Assembly: GCA_965116665.1 (NCBI GenBank)
Contig: OZ220709.1
Coordinates: 682,001 to 746,000, forward strand
DNA from: Aldehydirespirator sp965116665
GTDB lineage: Bacteria > Actinomycetota > Acidimicrobiia > Acidimicrobiales > Aldehydirespiratoraceae
Direction: 5' to 3'
DNA length: 64,000 nt
Positions 16,855-25,085 of this stretch are shown here, one piece after another (the stretch's first letter is position 1; each line of letters opens with the position of its first letter). Position numbers and translations under genes: made by a program. The notes beneath the pieces are model-generated. The model had not been told where the DNA came from, ran no database searches, and saw only the letters and a program-made list of their open reading frames with translations.

Positions 16855-17318
16855 GCTACGGACCGGCGGATCGCGTCGGCGACCTCGAGGGCCGAGGCCC
16901 CCGGATGCAGCACCGCGCTGATGCCCAGATCCTTGAGGGTCTCCACGTCTTCCTCGGGCACGATCCCGCCGATGACCACGGGTACGTCCAGTTCGGAGTC
17001 GGCCAGCGCCTGCAGGATGCGGGGGGCTAGGGCCAGGTGGCCCGCATTATGCATCGACAGCCCGATGACGTCGGCGTCCTCCTGTTCCACTGCGGCGATC
17101 ACCGACTCGGTGGTCTGGCGCAGGCCCAGATAGATCACCTCCATGCCGGCATCGCGCAGCATCCGGGCCACCACCTTGAGGCCCCTGTCGTGACCGTCGA
17201 GGCCCAGCTTGGCCAGCACCACCCGGATCGGGGCTGCGGGGCCGGAACCGGTGCCGTGCCAACCCTCAGACATGGCACTGCCAGGCATGGTGCGGCCAGG
17301 CATGGCGCGGCCAGGCAT
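16851..17318 (-). CDS. B12-binding small subunit of acyl-CoA mutase (IcmB/McmB-like)
   Basis: Cobalamin-binding Rossmann domain carried on its own polypeptide. The lower-ligand histidine motif D-G-H-D-R-G (LAKLGLDGHDRGLKV) is present, with GLSMHNAGH and VVIGGIVP following. It completes the two-subunit mutase encoded just upstream (17334-18974). The N-terminus is MPGRA-MPGRT-MPGSA-MSEG, made by a 15-bp in-frame repeat at 17273-17318, so four in-frame ATGs (17318, 17303, 17288, 17273) are possible; homology starts only at APIRVVLAK. The longest form is given. Confidence 0.88.
   Translation of the reverse strand: MPGRAMPGRTMPGSAMSEGWHGTGSGPAAPIRVVLAKLGLDGHDRGLKVVARMLRDAGMEVIYLGLRQTTESVIAAVEQEDADVIGLSMHNAGHLALAPRILQALADSELDVPVVIGGIVPEEDVETLKDLGISAVLHPGASALEVADAIRRSVA
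17273..17318 (-). repeat. 15-bp in-frame tandem repeat at the small-subunit start
   Basis: Three units of about ATGCCTGGCCGCGCC on the minus strand, each supplying an ATG in frame with the B12-binding subunit. The array begins 15 bases after the large-subunit stop. Confidence 0.7.
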
Positions 17319-17333
17319 GGTCGTTCGGCATGG

Positions 17334-18974
17334 CTAGACGATGGCCTGCTCGACGTAGCGGCCGAACACTCCAGCCAGCGTGTCGCAGATCTCGCCCTCG
17401 GTGGCGTAGGTGTTGACCGCGTCGATCACCGCTGGCATGAGGTTGGTGCTGGGGTCTTCGGCCGCCTGGCCCACGGCTTTCAGGGCGCGGTGCACCGCCT
17501 CGTCGTCTCGGGACTGCTTGACGGCGGCGAGGCGCTTCAGTTGCAGCTCCTCGGTGTCCTGCTCGATGCGCAGCAGGTTGCCCTGGCCGTCGTCGCCGTC
17601 AGTGCTGTCGGTGAACGCGTTGACCCCGACGATGGTGCGGGTGCCCTCGTTCACCTCGCGCTCGAATCGGTAGGCGGAGTCGGCGATGCCGCCCACGATC
17701 CAGCCGTTGTCGATGCCCTCGTAGACACCTTCGAGGATCGAGCCGTCGCCCAGTTCAAGGAGGTGCTCGAGTATCTCGACGGCCCGCCTCTCCATCTCGT
17801 CGGTCATCCATTCGACGTAGGCCGAGCCGCCGAGCGGATCGGCCACGCTGGCCACCCCGGTCTCATGGGCCACGATCTGCTGGGAGCGCAATGCGATGCG
17901 GGCCGCCTTCTCGGTGGGCAGGGCCAAAGCCTCGTCGAAGGCGTCGGTGTGCAGTGACTGGGTCCCTCCCAGCACCGCGGCCAGCGCCTGGATGGCCACC
18001 CGGGCGATGTTGATCTCGGGCTGCTGGGCGGTGAGCGACACCCCCGCGGTCTGGGTGTGGAACCGGCACATGAGGCTGCGCTCGCTGGTAGCCGCGTAAC
18101 GCTCCTTCATCCAGGTGGCCCAGATGCGCCGGGCCGCCCGGAACTTGCCGACCTCCTCGAAGAAGTCGCTGTGACTGTTGAAGAAGAAGCTGAGCCGGTT
18201 GGCGAAGTCGTCGACATCGAGCCCCGCGGCCTGGGCCGCCTCCACGTAGGCGAAGCCGTTGGCGAGGGTGAAGCCCAGTTCCTGCGCGGCGGTCGATCCG
18301 GCCTCGCGGATGTGGTAGCCGGAGATCGACACCGGATGCCACCGGGGCATCTCGGCGGTGGTGAAGCGCATCATGTCGGTGACGATGCGCATCGAGGGCC
18401 TCGGCGGGAAGATGTACTCCTTCTGGGCCTGGTACTCCTTGAGAATGTCGTTCTGGATGGTGCCCGCCAGGCGGGCCCGATCCACTCCCGTCTTGTCCCC
18501 GACCGCGATGTATTGGGCGAGGGCCACGATGGCGGGGCCGTTGATGGTCATCGAGGTGGATACTGCGCCCAGATCTATGCCGGCGAACAGGTCCTCCATG
18601 TCGGCGAGGGTGTCGACGGCCACTCCGGCCCGGCCCACCTCACCGGCGGACCACACCTCGTCGTCGGAGTCGCGGCCCATGAGGGTGGGCATGTCGAAGG
18701 CGGTGGACAGCCCGGTGCCCCCGTTGCGCAGGATGTCCTTGAACCGGCCGTTGGTGTCGACGGCGGTGCCGAACCCGGCGAACATTCGCATGGTCCACTG
18801 GCGGCTGCGGTACATCTCGGGGTAGATGCCCCGGGTGTAGGGGTATTCCCCGGGCATCGGCCCGCCGCCGTAGACGGGGTCGACGGGAACGCCCGACATC
18901 GTCGTGAATGTTCCTTGTGCTGCAGGTGCCGGAGGCGTCTCCGGGGATTGCTCCGGGGATTGTCTGGAATCCAC
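17334..18974 (-). CDS. icmA: Acyl-CoA mutase large subunit, isobutyryl-CoA mutase-like active site
   Basis: TIM-barrel catalytic subunit (546 aa) of a coenzyme B12 carbon-skeleton mutase; the B12 domain is separate (16851-17318). Motifs: GGPMPGEYPYTRGIYPEMYR, STAFDMPTLMGRDSDD, ADPLGGSAYVE. In methylmalonyl-CoA mutase the substrate carboxylate is held by a Tyr (RQYAGFS) and an Arg (MVRNTYIFPP). Here those positions are Phe65 (RMFAGFG) and Gln184 (AQKEYIFPP), the pair described for isobutyryl-CoA mutase. So isobutyryl/butyryl-CoA or a related neutral acyl-CoA is the likely substrate; databases would probably label it methylmalonyl-CoA mutase. GTG 18974 has CATAAT 6 bases upstream; M26 (18899) is an alternative start. 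Confidence 0.9.
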   Translation of the reverse strand: MDSRQSPEQSPETPPAPAAQGTFTTMSGVPVDPVYGGGPMPGEYPYTRGIYPEMYRSRQWTMRMFAGFGTAVDTNGRFKDILRNGGTGLSTAFDMPTLMGRDSDDEVWSAGEVGRAGVAVDTLADMEDLFAGIDLGAVSTSMTINGPAIVALAQYIAVGDKTGVDRARLAGTIQNDILKEYQAQKEYIFPPRPSMRIVTDMMRFTTAEMPRWHPVSISGYHIREAGSTAAQELGFTLANGFAYVEAAQAAGLDVDDFANRLSFFFNSHSDFFEEVGKFRAARRIWATWMKERYAATSERSLMCRFHTQTAGVSLTAQQPEINIARVAIQALAAVLGGTQSLHTDAFDEALALPTEKAARIALRSQQIVAHETGVASVADPLGGSAYVEWMTDEMERRAVEILEHLLELGDGSILEGVYEGIDNGWIVGGIADSAYRFEREVNEGTRTIVGVNAFTDSTDGDDGQGNLLRIEQDTEELQLKRLAAVKQSRDDEAVHRALKAVGQAAEDPSTNLMPAVIDAVNTYATEGEICDTLAGVFGRYVEQAIV

Positions 18975-18988
18975 GAGTCAATTATGGT
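18960..18988. promoter_or_regulatory. Bidirectional promoter with overlapping -10 boxes
   Basis: Plus strand: TTGTCT (18960-18965), 17-base spacer, TATGGT (18983-18988), then 6 bases to the ppk2 ATG 18995. Minus strand: CATAAT (18986-18981), then 6 bases to the mutase GTG 18974. The two -10 elements share four bases. Both messages would be leaderless. Confidence 0.6.
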
Positions 18989-18994
18989 CTGTTC

Positions 18995-19840
18995 ATGGGC
19001 GATGGCGTCATTGAGCCGACCGTGTACGAATCGCTGGCGGATGAGCGGGAGCCCCGCACACGCAAGCGCATCAAGACCAAGGACTACGAGCGGGACTTGG
19101 CTCACCTGCAGGAGGAACTGGTGCGCCTGCAGCGCTGGATCCGCCACAAGGGCCTCAAGGTGGTGGTCATCTTCGAGGGCCGGGACGCGGCCGGCAAGGG
19201 GGGTGTCATCAAGCGGATCACCGAGCGGCTCAATCCTCGGGTGGCGCGGGTGGTGGCCCTGGGCACCCCCAGCGACCGCGAGAAGACCCAGTGGTGGTTC
19301 CAGCGCTATGTGGCGGAGCTGCCCGCGGCGGGGGAGATGGTCCTGTTCGACCGGAGTTGGTACAACCGTGGTCTGGTCGAGCCGGTCATGGGCTTCTGCA
19401 CCGAGGAGGAGTACCGCGAGTTCCTGCGGTCGTGCCCGGAGTTCGAGCGGATGCTGGTGCGGTCGGGGATCATCTTGATCAAGTACTGGTTCTCGGTGAG
19501 CGACGCCGAGCAGGAGCGTCGGTTCCAGAACAGGATCAACGATCCGCTCAGACGCTGGAAGCTGTCGCCGGTGGACGTTGAGGGGAGGTCCCGGTGGGTG
19601 GACTTCTCCAAGGCCAAGGACACCCTGTTCGCCCACACCGACATCAAGCAGGCCCCGTGGTACGTGGTGGACGCCGACTCCAAGAAGGCGGCCCGGCTGA
19701 ACTGCATCACGCACCTGCTGTCGATGATCCCGTACGAGACGGTCCCCTGGGAGGACGTCGAGCTGCCTGAGCGCCAGTCCGGCCTGGGCTATGTGAGGCC
19801 GCCGATCTCGGACCAGACGTTCGTCCCCGAGGTCTACTGA
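18995..19840 (+). CDS. ppk2: Polyphosphate kinase 2
   Basis: Transfers phosphate between polyphosphate and nucleotides. 281 residues with Walker A EGRDAAGKGGVIKR (about residues 60-73), Walker B FDRSWYNRGLVEPVMGF, the lid motif EQERRFQNRINDPLRRWKLSP, and the C-terminal APWYVVDADSKKAARLN; together these are the PPK2 class I pattern. ATG 18995 is chosen because TATGGT lies 6 bases upstream and homology begins about 25 residues in. Confidence 0.93.
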   Translation: MGDGVIEPTVYESLADEREPRTRKRIKTKDYERDLAHLQEELVRLQRWIRHKGLKVVVIFEGRDAAGKGGVIKRITERLNPRVARVVALGTPSDREKTQWWFQRYVAELPAAGEMVLFDRSWYNRGLVEPVMGFCTEEEYREFLRSCPEFERMLVRSGIILIKYWFSVSDAEQERRFQNRINDPLRRWKLSPVDVEGRSRWVDFSKAKDTLFAHTDIKQAPWYVVDADSKKAARLNCITHLLSMIPYETVPWEDVELPERQSGLGYVRPPISDQTFVPEVY

Positions 19841-19920
19841 GTCCTGGGTCCTGGGTCCTGGGTTCTGGGTTCTGGGGCCCTGGGTTCTGAGCGCTGAATG
19901 CTGAGCGCTGGGGTTCTGAG
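19841..19920. repeat. Heptamer-like low-complexity repeat after ppk2
   Basis: Directly after the ppk2 stop, units CTGGGTC/CTGGGTT are repeated about six times, followed by GAGCGCTGAATGCTGAGCGCTG. The 161-base gap to the next gene holds nothing else I can identify. Confidence 0.6.
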
Positions 19921-20001
19921 CGCCGGGCCGGGACCGCGCCGGGAGCGAGGCGGACGGGCCGGGCTGGGCCGAGTCGGCCAGGGCCCGGGGCGGCTGGGTC
20001 T

Positions 20002-20694
20002 CTAGCTGACGTTGTCGCGCAGTAGTGCGAGGGTGCGGGACCAGGCGGTGTTCCAGGCCGCCTCGTTGTAGGTGCCGAGCGGGTCCTCCCAGTTGCCGAA
20101 GCCGTGACCGGTGCCCTCGTAGGTGTGGAAGACGACGTCCTTGCCCATGTCCCGCAGCTGCTGAGCGAGCGCCTCGCAGGCGTCGGGCGGGAAGAAGTCG
20201 TCGCTGCCCGCCATGTGGCCCTCGACCTTGGCGCTGAGGTTGCTCCAGTCGAGCGAGTCGTCGCCGAGCGGTGCACCGTAGAACGGGGCCGCGGCCGACA
20301 CCCGGTCGCCGGCAAGGGCGGCGATGCGTAGGGTGAGCAACCCGCCCATGCAGAAGCCGGTGACGCCGACTGCCGACGACGAGCAGGCGTCGTGGCCGAT
20401 CAGGTAGTCGATGGCGGCGGACATGTCGCGGGCGGCCCGCTCAGGGGGCAGGCTGGTCATCAGCTCTCCGGCCTTGTCGATCTCGGTGTGAGTGGCCATC
20501 TCGCCCTGGTACAGGTCGGGAGCGAGCGCGGTGAAGCCCTGCCCGGCGAGCAGGTCGCAAACCCCCTTGATCTGGGGCACGAGCCCCCACCACTCCTGCA
20601 GCACGATCACACCGGGACCAGAGCCCCCGGCCGCAGCGGCGACGTAGCCCCGTGCTGTCGATCCATTGGCGGCGAACTCCACCATCTCACCCAT
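20002..20694 (-). CDS. Dienelactone hydrolase family protein
   Basis: 230-residue alpha/beta hydrolase. Nucleophile elbow GFCMGG with catalytic Cys; GHMAGSDDFFPP supplies the Asp, and GTGHGFGN the His, giving the Cys-Asp-His triad of dienelactone hydrolases. The N-terminus GYVAAAAGGSGPGVIVLQEWWGL is also typical. ATG 20694 is chosen over in-frame starts upstream because AAGGAG lies 9 bases before it. The substrate is unknown. Confidence 0.88.
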   Translation of the reverse strand: MGEMVEFAANGSTARGYVAAAAGGSGPGVIVLQEWWGLVPQIKGVCDLLAGQGFTALAPDLYQGEMATHTEIDKAGELMTSLPPERAARDMSAAIDYLIGHDACSSSAVGVTGFCMGGLLTLRIAALAGDRVSAAAPFYGAPLGDDSLDWSNLSAKVEGHMAGSDDFFPPDACEALAQQLRDMGKDVVFHTYEGTGHGFGNWEDPLGTYNEAAWNTAWSRTLALLRDNVS

Positions 20695-20996
20695 CGGTTG
20701 CATCTCCTTGGTTCTCCCTGGTTCGTGGGATCTCGTGGGCCGCAATCCTGCCAGAAGCGCCACCCCGATGCTCGCCGCGGTCTCGTAGTTCTGGCCGTTC
20801 TGGCCGTTCTGGTCGTTCTGGGCGCTGCCGGGCGGGGCCGGGTTTGCGGGGTTTGCGGCGAGCAGGGGAGTGAGGGGTTTGCGGCGAGCAGCGGCTTGTG
20901 CGGTTGCGGCGAGCAGGGCCTCGCGGGGGCGTGCAGCGAGCAGGTGCAGGAACTGGGCGCGAGTGCCGGCCCTGAGTTAGGGGGTTCGCACGACCG
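20695..20996. repeat. Repeat-rich intergenic region
   Basis: This 302-base gap holds no supportable gene. It contains four 9-bp units GTTCTGGCC/GTTCTGGTC (20788-20823) and three copies of TTTGCGGCGAGCAGG or close variants spaced 25-26 bases apart (about 20851-20920). Like the block after ppk2, this looks like slippage-generated repeat DNA. Confidence 0.6.
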
Positions 20997-22277
20997 CTAG
21001 GCGAGAGCGAAAAGGCGAGTCCTGTCGATTCCTGGGGAGGGTTGGGCCGGTCTCGGGTGGTTGTCACGTCCGGGAGGATCGGGGCCCGCGGCCGGTCCGT
21101 AGCGGATCCGCTCGGGCGGGTGCAGGGTGTGGTGCCCGTCAGGCCCCTTGTGGATCTTCCAGCCGTTGTGATGGATCCGGTTGTGGCAGTCCCAGCACAC
21201 GGGAACCATGTTGTCGAGGCGGGTGGACCCGCCCTGCGAGACGGGCTTGATGTGGTGGATCTGGCACAGCGCCGGGTGCGCCGCGCAGTGGAAGCAGCCG
21301 CCGTAGCGGGCAAAGAGGATCTGGCGCTGCGCCTTCGTGGCGGTGCGCACCGAGTGGGTCCGCCAGATGGGCTTTCCCTCCCGGTCGTAGATCAGACCGG
21401 TGAACTTGGCGTTGCAGGAAAGCTGCTCGAGGACGTCCGACGGCAGCCTGGCACCGTCGGGGAGTTCGGCGACGAGTTCGCCGGTGTGGCCGTCGACGTG
21501 AGCGACGACGCAGATGTCGGCGAACGGCGTTCCAGTGGCAGTGACCTCACCGGGGGTGGCGGAGAGGTTGTCGAACGCGTCAGCCATGCACTGGTGGAAG
21601 GTGCGTCGCCGGCGGCCGTCGCCGTTGGCTGAGTTCTTCTTGTCGTCGTCGTACATGCGGCGAGCCTCGGCCTCGAGCCGGTTGCGGATGCGCCTGCCGG
21701 TCACGACGTCGAACTCGCCGTGCAGGTGCACCATGCCGTCTTCGTCGCCGTCCCACATTCGCAGCGACCGCTTCGACCGCTGGCGGGCGTGGTCGGCCGC
21801 CCCGCCGTCACCCTGGCGTTCAGTGGCCCACCGCCGGGCCTCCTTGGTGAATTGCTCGGGTCGCATTGTCTCGGCATTGGCCAGCAACTCGCAGTCTGAT
21901 TCGACGTCAGCCGCGCTGGTCTTGTCGACGGCCTCGGCCAAGCGTTTGGCGTTGGCCATCGACACCCGGCCCCCGGCCACGGCATCGCGCAGCCGCGGCG
22001 TCCCGCTCAAGGCCGCGGCCGTCTTGACCTGGCTGCGAGCCTCGTGCCTGGACAGGCCCGCGCCGGCGGCCAGCACTTCAGCGCCGCCGTCACCGTGACG
22101 CTCCCGGCCGGCCACCGTGGCCGCGGCCGAGACTTGGAACGCCGCGTTCACGCCGTCGATCACCTTGGAGATCTCGAGGCCCTCGCGCAGTTCCGAGCAG
22201 GACGCCGCCCCTTCGTCGGCGCAGGCCAGCATCTCCTTCACCGCGGCCTCTGCCCGTCGGGCGGCTTCGATCAACAT
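20997..22277 (-). CDS. HNH endonuclease with DUF222 (13E12-type) domain
   Basis: 426 residues. The N-terminal half is the DUF222 helical domain common in actinobacterial 13E12-repeat proteins (SRHEARSQVKTAAALSGTPRLRDAVAGGRVS). The C-terminus is an HNH nuclease: C-x-x-x-H then QIHHIKPVSQGGSTRLDNMVPVC and CHNRIHHNGW. ATG 22277 is chosen because a promoter (TTGACG, 18 bases, CATGAT) ends about 7 bases upstream, giving a leaderless message. Such proteins are scattered and often multicopy; the role is uncertain (mobile or DNA-processing). Confidence 0.88.
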   Translation of the reverse strand: MLIEAARRAEAAVKEMLACADEGAASCSELREGLEISKVIDGVNAAFQVSAAATVAGRERHGDGGAEVLAAGAGLSRHEARSQVKTAAALSGTPRLRDAVAGGRVSMANAKRLAEAVDKTSAADVESDCELLANAETMRPEQFTKEARRWATERQGDGGAADHARQRSKRSLRMWDGDEDGMVHLHGEFDVVTGRRIRNRLEAEARRMYDDDKKNSANGDGRRRRTFHQCMADAFDNLSATPGEVTATGTPFADICVVAHVDGHTGELVAELPDGARLPSDVLEQLSCNAKFTGLIYDREGKPIWRTHSVRTATKAQRQILFARYGGCFHCAAHPALCQIHHIKPVSQGGSTRLDNMVPVCWDCHNRIHHNGWKIHKGPDGHHTLHPPERIRYGPAAGPDPPGRDNHPRPAQPSPGIDRTRLFALA

Positions 22278-22283
22278 GAACAC

Positions 22284-22313
22284 ATCATGCCATAGGGGTG
22301 TGACATGCGTCAA
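22284..22313 (-). promoter_or_regulatory. Promoter of the HNH gene
   Basis: On the minus strand TTGACG (22313-22308), an 18-base spacer and CATGAT (22289-22284), with the ATG at 22277. The region is AT-rich relative to its surroundings. Confidence 0.6.
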
Positions 22314-22540
22314 GCATTTCCATGCTATATAAGTGAAAAAACTGCTAATACAAGGAGTCCAACCTTCGGAATGGCAAGCCGGCTTCCTCCTCCGGCTGCG
22401 CTTGCAGGGCGTGCTGCCCGGGCAGTGCCGGCGGGTGCGGCCGGTCGAGGTCTTGGGATGGTGGCCGGACAGCGCTCCGGGCGCCGGCCGCCAGCTGCCG
22501 AGCATGGCAGACGGCCGCGCCGGGCCCGTTGAGGGGCGGG

Positions 22541-22546
22541 TACGGT
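22541..22546 (+). promoter_or_regulatory. -10 box of a leaderless promoter
   Basis: TACGGT, 6 bases before GTG 22553. Confidence 0.4.
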
Positions 22547-22552
22547 GAGCCT

Positions 22553-23038
22553 GTGAGCCCGAACACTGGCCGTGCCCTGCCGGATGGCGGTGACGGATCC
22601 ATGGCAGACATCGAAGAGATTCGCAAGCTCAAGGCGCGCTACTTTCGCCGGCTCGACCAGCAGGACTGGCAGGGTGTGAGCGACGTGTTCGCCCCGGATG
22701 CGCTGATCGATGTATCGAGCAGCACTGTCAGCGGCTCGGGACGGGGCGTCTACAGCAGCCGGGACAGCTTCGTCGACACGGTGTCGAAGCTCTTGAACGG
22801 TGCGGTCACCGTCCATCACGGCCACACCGAGGAGATTGAGCTGACCGGTGCCGACCGCGCTTCGGGCGTGTGGGCCATGGAGGACCGCATCTGGTTTCCT
22901 GCGGGGAGCCCGGTCCGAACCGTGTGGGGCGCAGGCTGGTACGAGGAGGAGTACGAGCGGGTCGATGGTCGCTGGCGGATCAAGCGCATGGTGCTGCGCC
23001 GCCAGCGGCTGGAGATCGACGGAGACCCGATCGGCTAG
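22553..23038 (+). CDS. SnoaL-like (NTF2 fold) protein
   Basis: 161 residues. The cone-shaped NTF2/SnoaL fold is suggested by EIRKLKARYFRRLDQQDWQGVSDVFAPDALIDV, the typical first helix and strand, and by YEEEYERVDGRWRIKRMVLRRQRLE at the end. Such proteins are small-molecule isomerases, hydratases or binding proteins; no substrate can be named. GTG 22553 is favoured by TACGGT 6 bases upstream; ATG 22601 is the other candidate. Single gene between the HNH gene and the McrBC operon. Confidence 0.8.
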   Translation: MSPNTGRALPDGGDGSMADIEEIRKLKARYFRRLDQQDWQGVSDVFAPDALIDVSSSTVSGSGRGVYSSRDSFVDTVSKLLNGAVTVHHGHTEEIELTGADRASGVWAMEDRIWFPAGSPVRTVWGAGWYEEEYERVDGRWRIKRMVLRRQRLEIDGDPIG

Positions 23039-23084
23039 GCCCGTCCTCGCAGCAGAGCCGCGCTCCGGGCCCCGGCCTGGCTGT

Positions 23085-23341
23085 GGCTGGATCGGCGGGC
23101 TAGCGGAGTGTCGATGCGTGGGTTGGGGCTTGGGCGTGGCTGGATCGGCGGGCTAGCGGAGTGTCGATGCGTGGGTTGGGGCTTGGGCGTGGCTGGATCG
23201 GCGGGCTAGCGGAGTGTCGATGCGTGGGTTGGGGCTTGGGCGTGGCTGGATCGGCGGGCTAGCGGAGTGTCGATGCGTGGGTTGGGGCTTGGGCGTGGCT
23301 GGATCGGCGGGCTAGCGGAGTGTCGATGCGTGGGTTGGGGC
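23085..23341. repeat. 53-bp tandem array over the mcrC stop codon
   Basis: Five head-to-tail copies (starting at 23085, 23138, 23191, 23244 and 23297; the last is partial) of a 53-bp unit beginning GGCTGGATCGGCGGGCTAGC. On the minus strand each unit encodes P-T-H-A-S-T-L-R-stop, the end of McrC, so the array arose by duplication of the gene's 3' end. The copies look identical by eye and there are no variable spacers, so it is not CRISPR. Confidence 0.9.
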
Positions 23342-24718
23342 CGCCGCTGCGGCCCGATCTTCGATCCAGCTGGCAAGCCGGTCCAGCTTCCGGGCAACAT
23401 CGTTGGTTGAGCCGGACAGATCCAGCGCGTAGGTGTGCAGCACCTTGCCGGTGTGCCTCACACGGACGGACCGCACGGCCGGCTCGCCGCCGTCGGTTTG
23501 TAGGCTCCCGGCGCCGGGGTCGCCAGCTGCGGGATTGCCGGCCTCGGACGCGCCGGTCGGGGCATCGCGGTTGGCGTCAAGGCAGTAGATGAGGACGCCC
23601 TCGGGCAGGTTGAGGGCGGTGGTGTAGGCCAGCAGTTGGTAGTAGTCGGGGTGGCGCCCGGAGGCGGATTCGTCGGTGAGCTTGTACTTGATGTCGGCCA
23701 CAAGCCTGGGAGAGCCGCCCGATCGGAACACCAGGTCGGGCCGGATGGCTACCGTGCGCTCTTCGTCGAGCCGGTCACGGTGCTGGGCCTTGACGTCGAG
23801 GCGCCCTCGCAGCGCTCGCTGAAGCCGCTCGGTCACGAACCGCTCGAACAGCTCGTTCATGTCCAGCATGAACGACGAGGCCTGGGTCTCGCCGAGGATG
23901 TCTTGCAGCGTCAGGTTGGCCAGCACGAGACGGGCCAGCCGCAGCGCCGGCCTGTAGTGCTCGTTGAGCCGGCTGAACGTGACGCGGTCGTGGTCGGTGT
24001 GGCGGTGCGGCACGTCGCTCACGTCTTCGAGGGTGACGAGGTGCTGCATGAGCCGGCGACGGTCGATGGGCTGCACCCCGGCCACCCGCAGTGATCGTGA
24101 CACGGCCGCCTTCAGATACGAGTTCTCGATCAGGTCGGCAGTGAACTCGGTGAACCTGCAGGCCGTGGGAATGACGATGCCGGGCTGGCTGAGCTGGCGG
24201 GCGATGTCGACACGCCCCCGCAAGGCGACGAGCCGGTCGCGTTGCTCCTGGTAGGAGTGGTACAGCCCGCGGGCGAGGGTGGTCTCGGTGGTGCGGGCGA
24301 AGAACGACACGAGGGCGGGCAGCAGGTCGCCGGTGGTCTCGAAGCGGACGGCCTCGTCCTGCCAGTCCTGGGGCCGCAGGCCCACTTCGAGCAGCAGGAA
24401 CAGGTTGCGCAGCGGGATCTTGGGCCGCACCAGCACCTGCAACCCCGCCACATTGATCGACCCGACGTAGTTGTGAGCAGACACTTGCCAGTGCCCCGAG
24501 TACTCACCGGGCTCGACCGACAGGTACCGCCCGCCGCCTACCCGGTTCAAGGCGGCAGCCTGCTCGCCGGTTAGCGGCAGCACGGCGCGGCCGTACTCGC
24601 TCAACTCGACCCTGTCTGGCGGCTCGACGGGCGCGACGGCCAAGGCTCTGAGGCCGTGCGCGCCCGTCGTGACTCGGTCGGTCGCCACTGCGGTGTCATC
24701 GAGCGCCGTCGGGCTCAT
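23312..24718 (-). CDS. mcrC: McrC-like nuclease subunit of McrBC restriction system
   Basis: 468 residues. McrC supplies the endonuclease that cuts DNA translocated by McrB. N-terminal part VELSEYGRAVLPLTGEQAAAL, then SINVAGLQVLVRPKIPLRNLF and LARGLYHSYQEQRDRLVALRGR, all family-typical. The PD-(D/E)xK site is IRPDLVFRSGGSPRLVADIKYK (about residues 334-355). The last eight residues are encoded by the 53-bp tandem array. GTG 24724 is an alternative start. Last gene of the operon, 31 bases after the zinc-ribbon gene. Confidence 0.92.
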   Translation of the reverse strand: MSPTALDDTAVATDRVTTGAHGLRALAVAPVEPPDRVELSEYGRAVLPLTGEQAAALNRVGGGRYLSVEPGEYSGHWQVSAHNYVGSINVAGLQVLVRPKIPLRNLFLLLEVGLRPQDWQDEAVRFETTGDLLPALVSFFARTTETTLARGLYHSYQEQRDRLVALRGRVDIARQLSQPGIVIPTACRFTEFTADLIENSYLKAAVSRSLRVAGVQPIDRRRLMQHLVTLEDVSDVPHRHTDHDRVTFSRLNEHYRPALRLARLVLANLTLQDILGETQASSFMLDMNELFERFVTERLQRALRGRLDVKAQHRDRLDEERTVAIRPDLVFRSGGSPRLVADIKYKLTDESASGRHPDYYQLLAYTTALNLPEGVLIYCLDANRDAPTGASEAGNPAAGDPGAGSLQTDGGEPAVRSVRVRHTGKVLHTYALDLSGSTNDVARKLDRLASWIEDRAAAAAPTHASTLR

Positions 24719-24749
24719 GAGCACCTACGCATCGAGCCTGTCCGCGAAA

Positions 24750-25085
24750 TCACCACTCCCCATCCGCTCCGTCATCCCTGCCGAGGAGTGGCTGGCGGCG
24801 CAGGTGGGCTATGTGGCCTTCGATCACGGTGCGGTCGACGCTTCTCAAGTCGCAGCCCCGGGCGCTGCAGTGCCAGGCACCGGCGACCTCGATGTCCTGG
24901 CCGGTGGTGAGGATGTCGCCGACCTTGATGTCATCGACGTCGATACCGATCAGCCGGGCCCGGCCCCGGAACTCGGGCTCGGCGTCGGCGTGGGCATCGG
25001 CGAGCATCGCGCCACCGTTCCCGCAAGCGCAGTCGGGCCACGGACGATGGCACCCGGGGCACAACATGGGCAGCGGTCCAGTCAT
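24750..25085 (-). CDS. Small zinc-ribbon-like protein in the McrBC operon
   Basis: 111 residues. Four cysteines at the N-terminus (C9-P-G-C12 and C19-A-C21) and a second pair (C73, C78) could bind one or two zinc ions; the middle part FRGRARLIGIDVDDIKVGD resembles a small beta-barrel. The start overlaps the mcrB stop (ATGA at 25082-25085) and mcrC follows, so it is made together with both. Not a standard McrBC subunit; a DNA-binding or adaptor role is inference only. Confidence 0.7.
   Translation of the reverse strand: MTGPLPMLCPGCHRPWPDCACGNGGAMLADAHADAEPEFRGRARLIGIDVDDIKVGDILTTGQDIEVAGAWHCSARGCDLRSVDRTVIEGHIAHLRRQPLLGRDDGADGEW

Noticed and set aside
23085..23341. CRISPR array
   Set aside because: The repeats are contiguous 53-bp units without variable spacers, and no cas genes are near.
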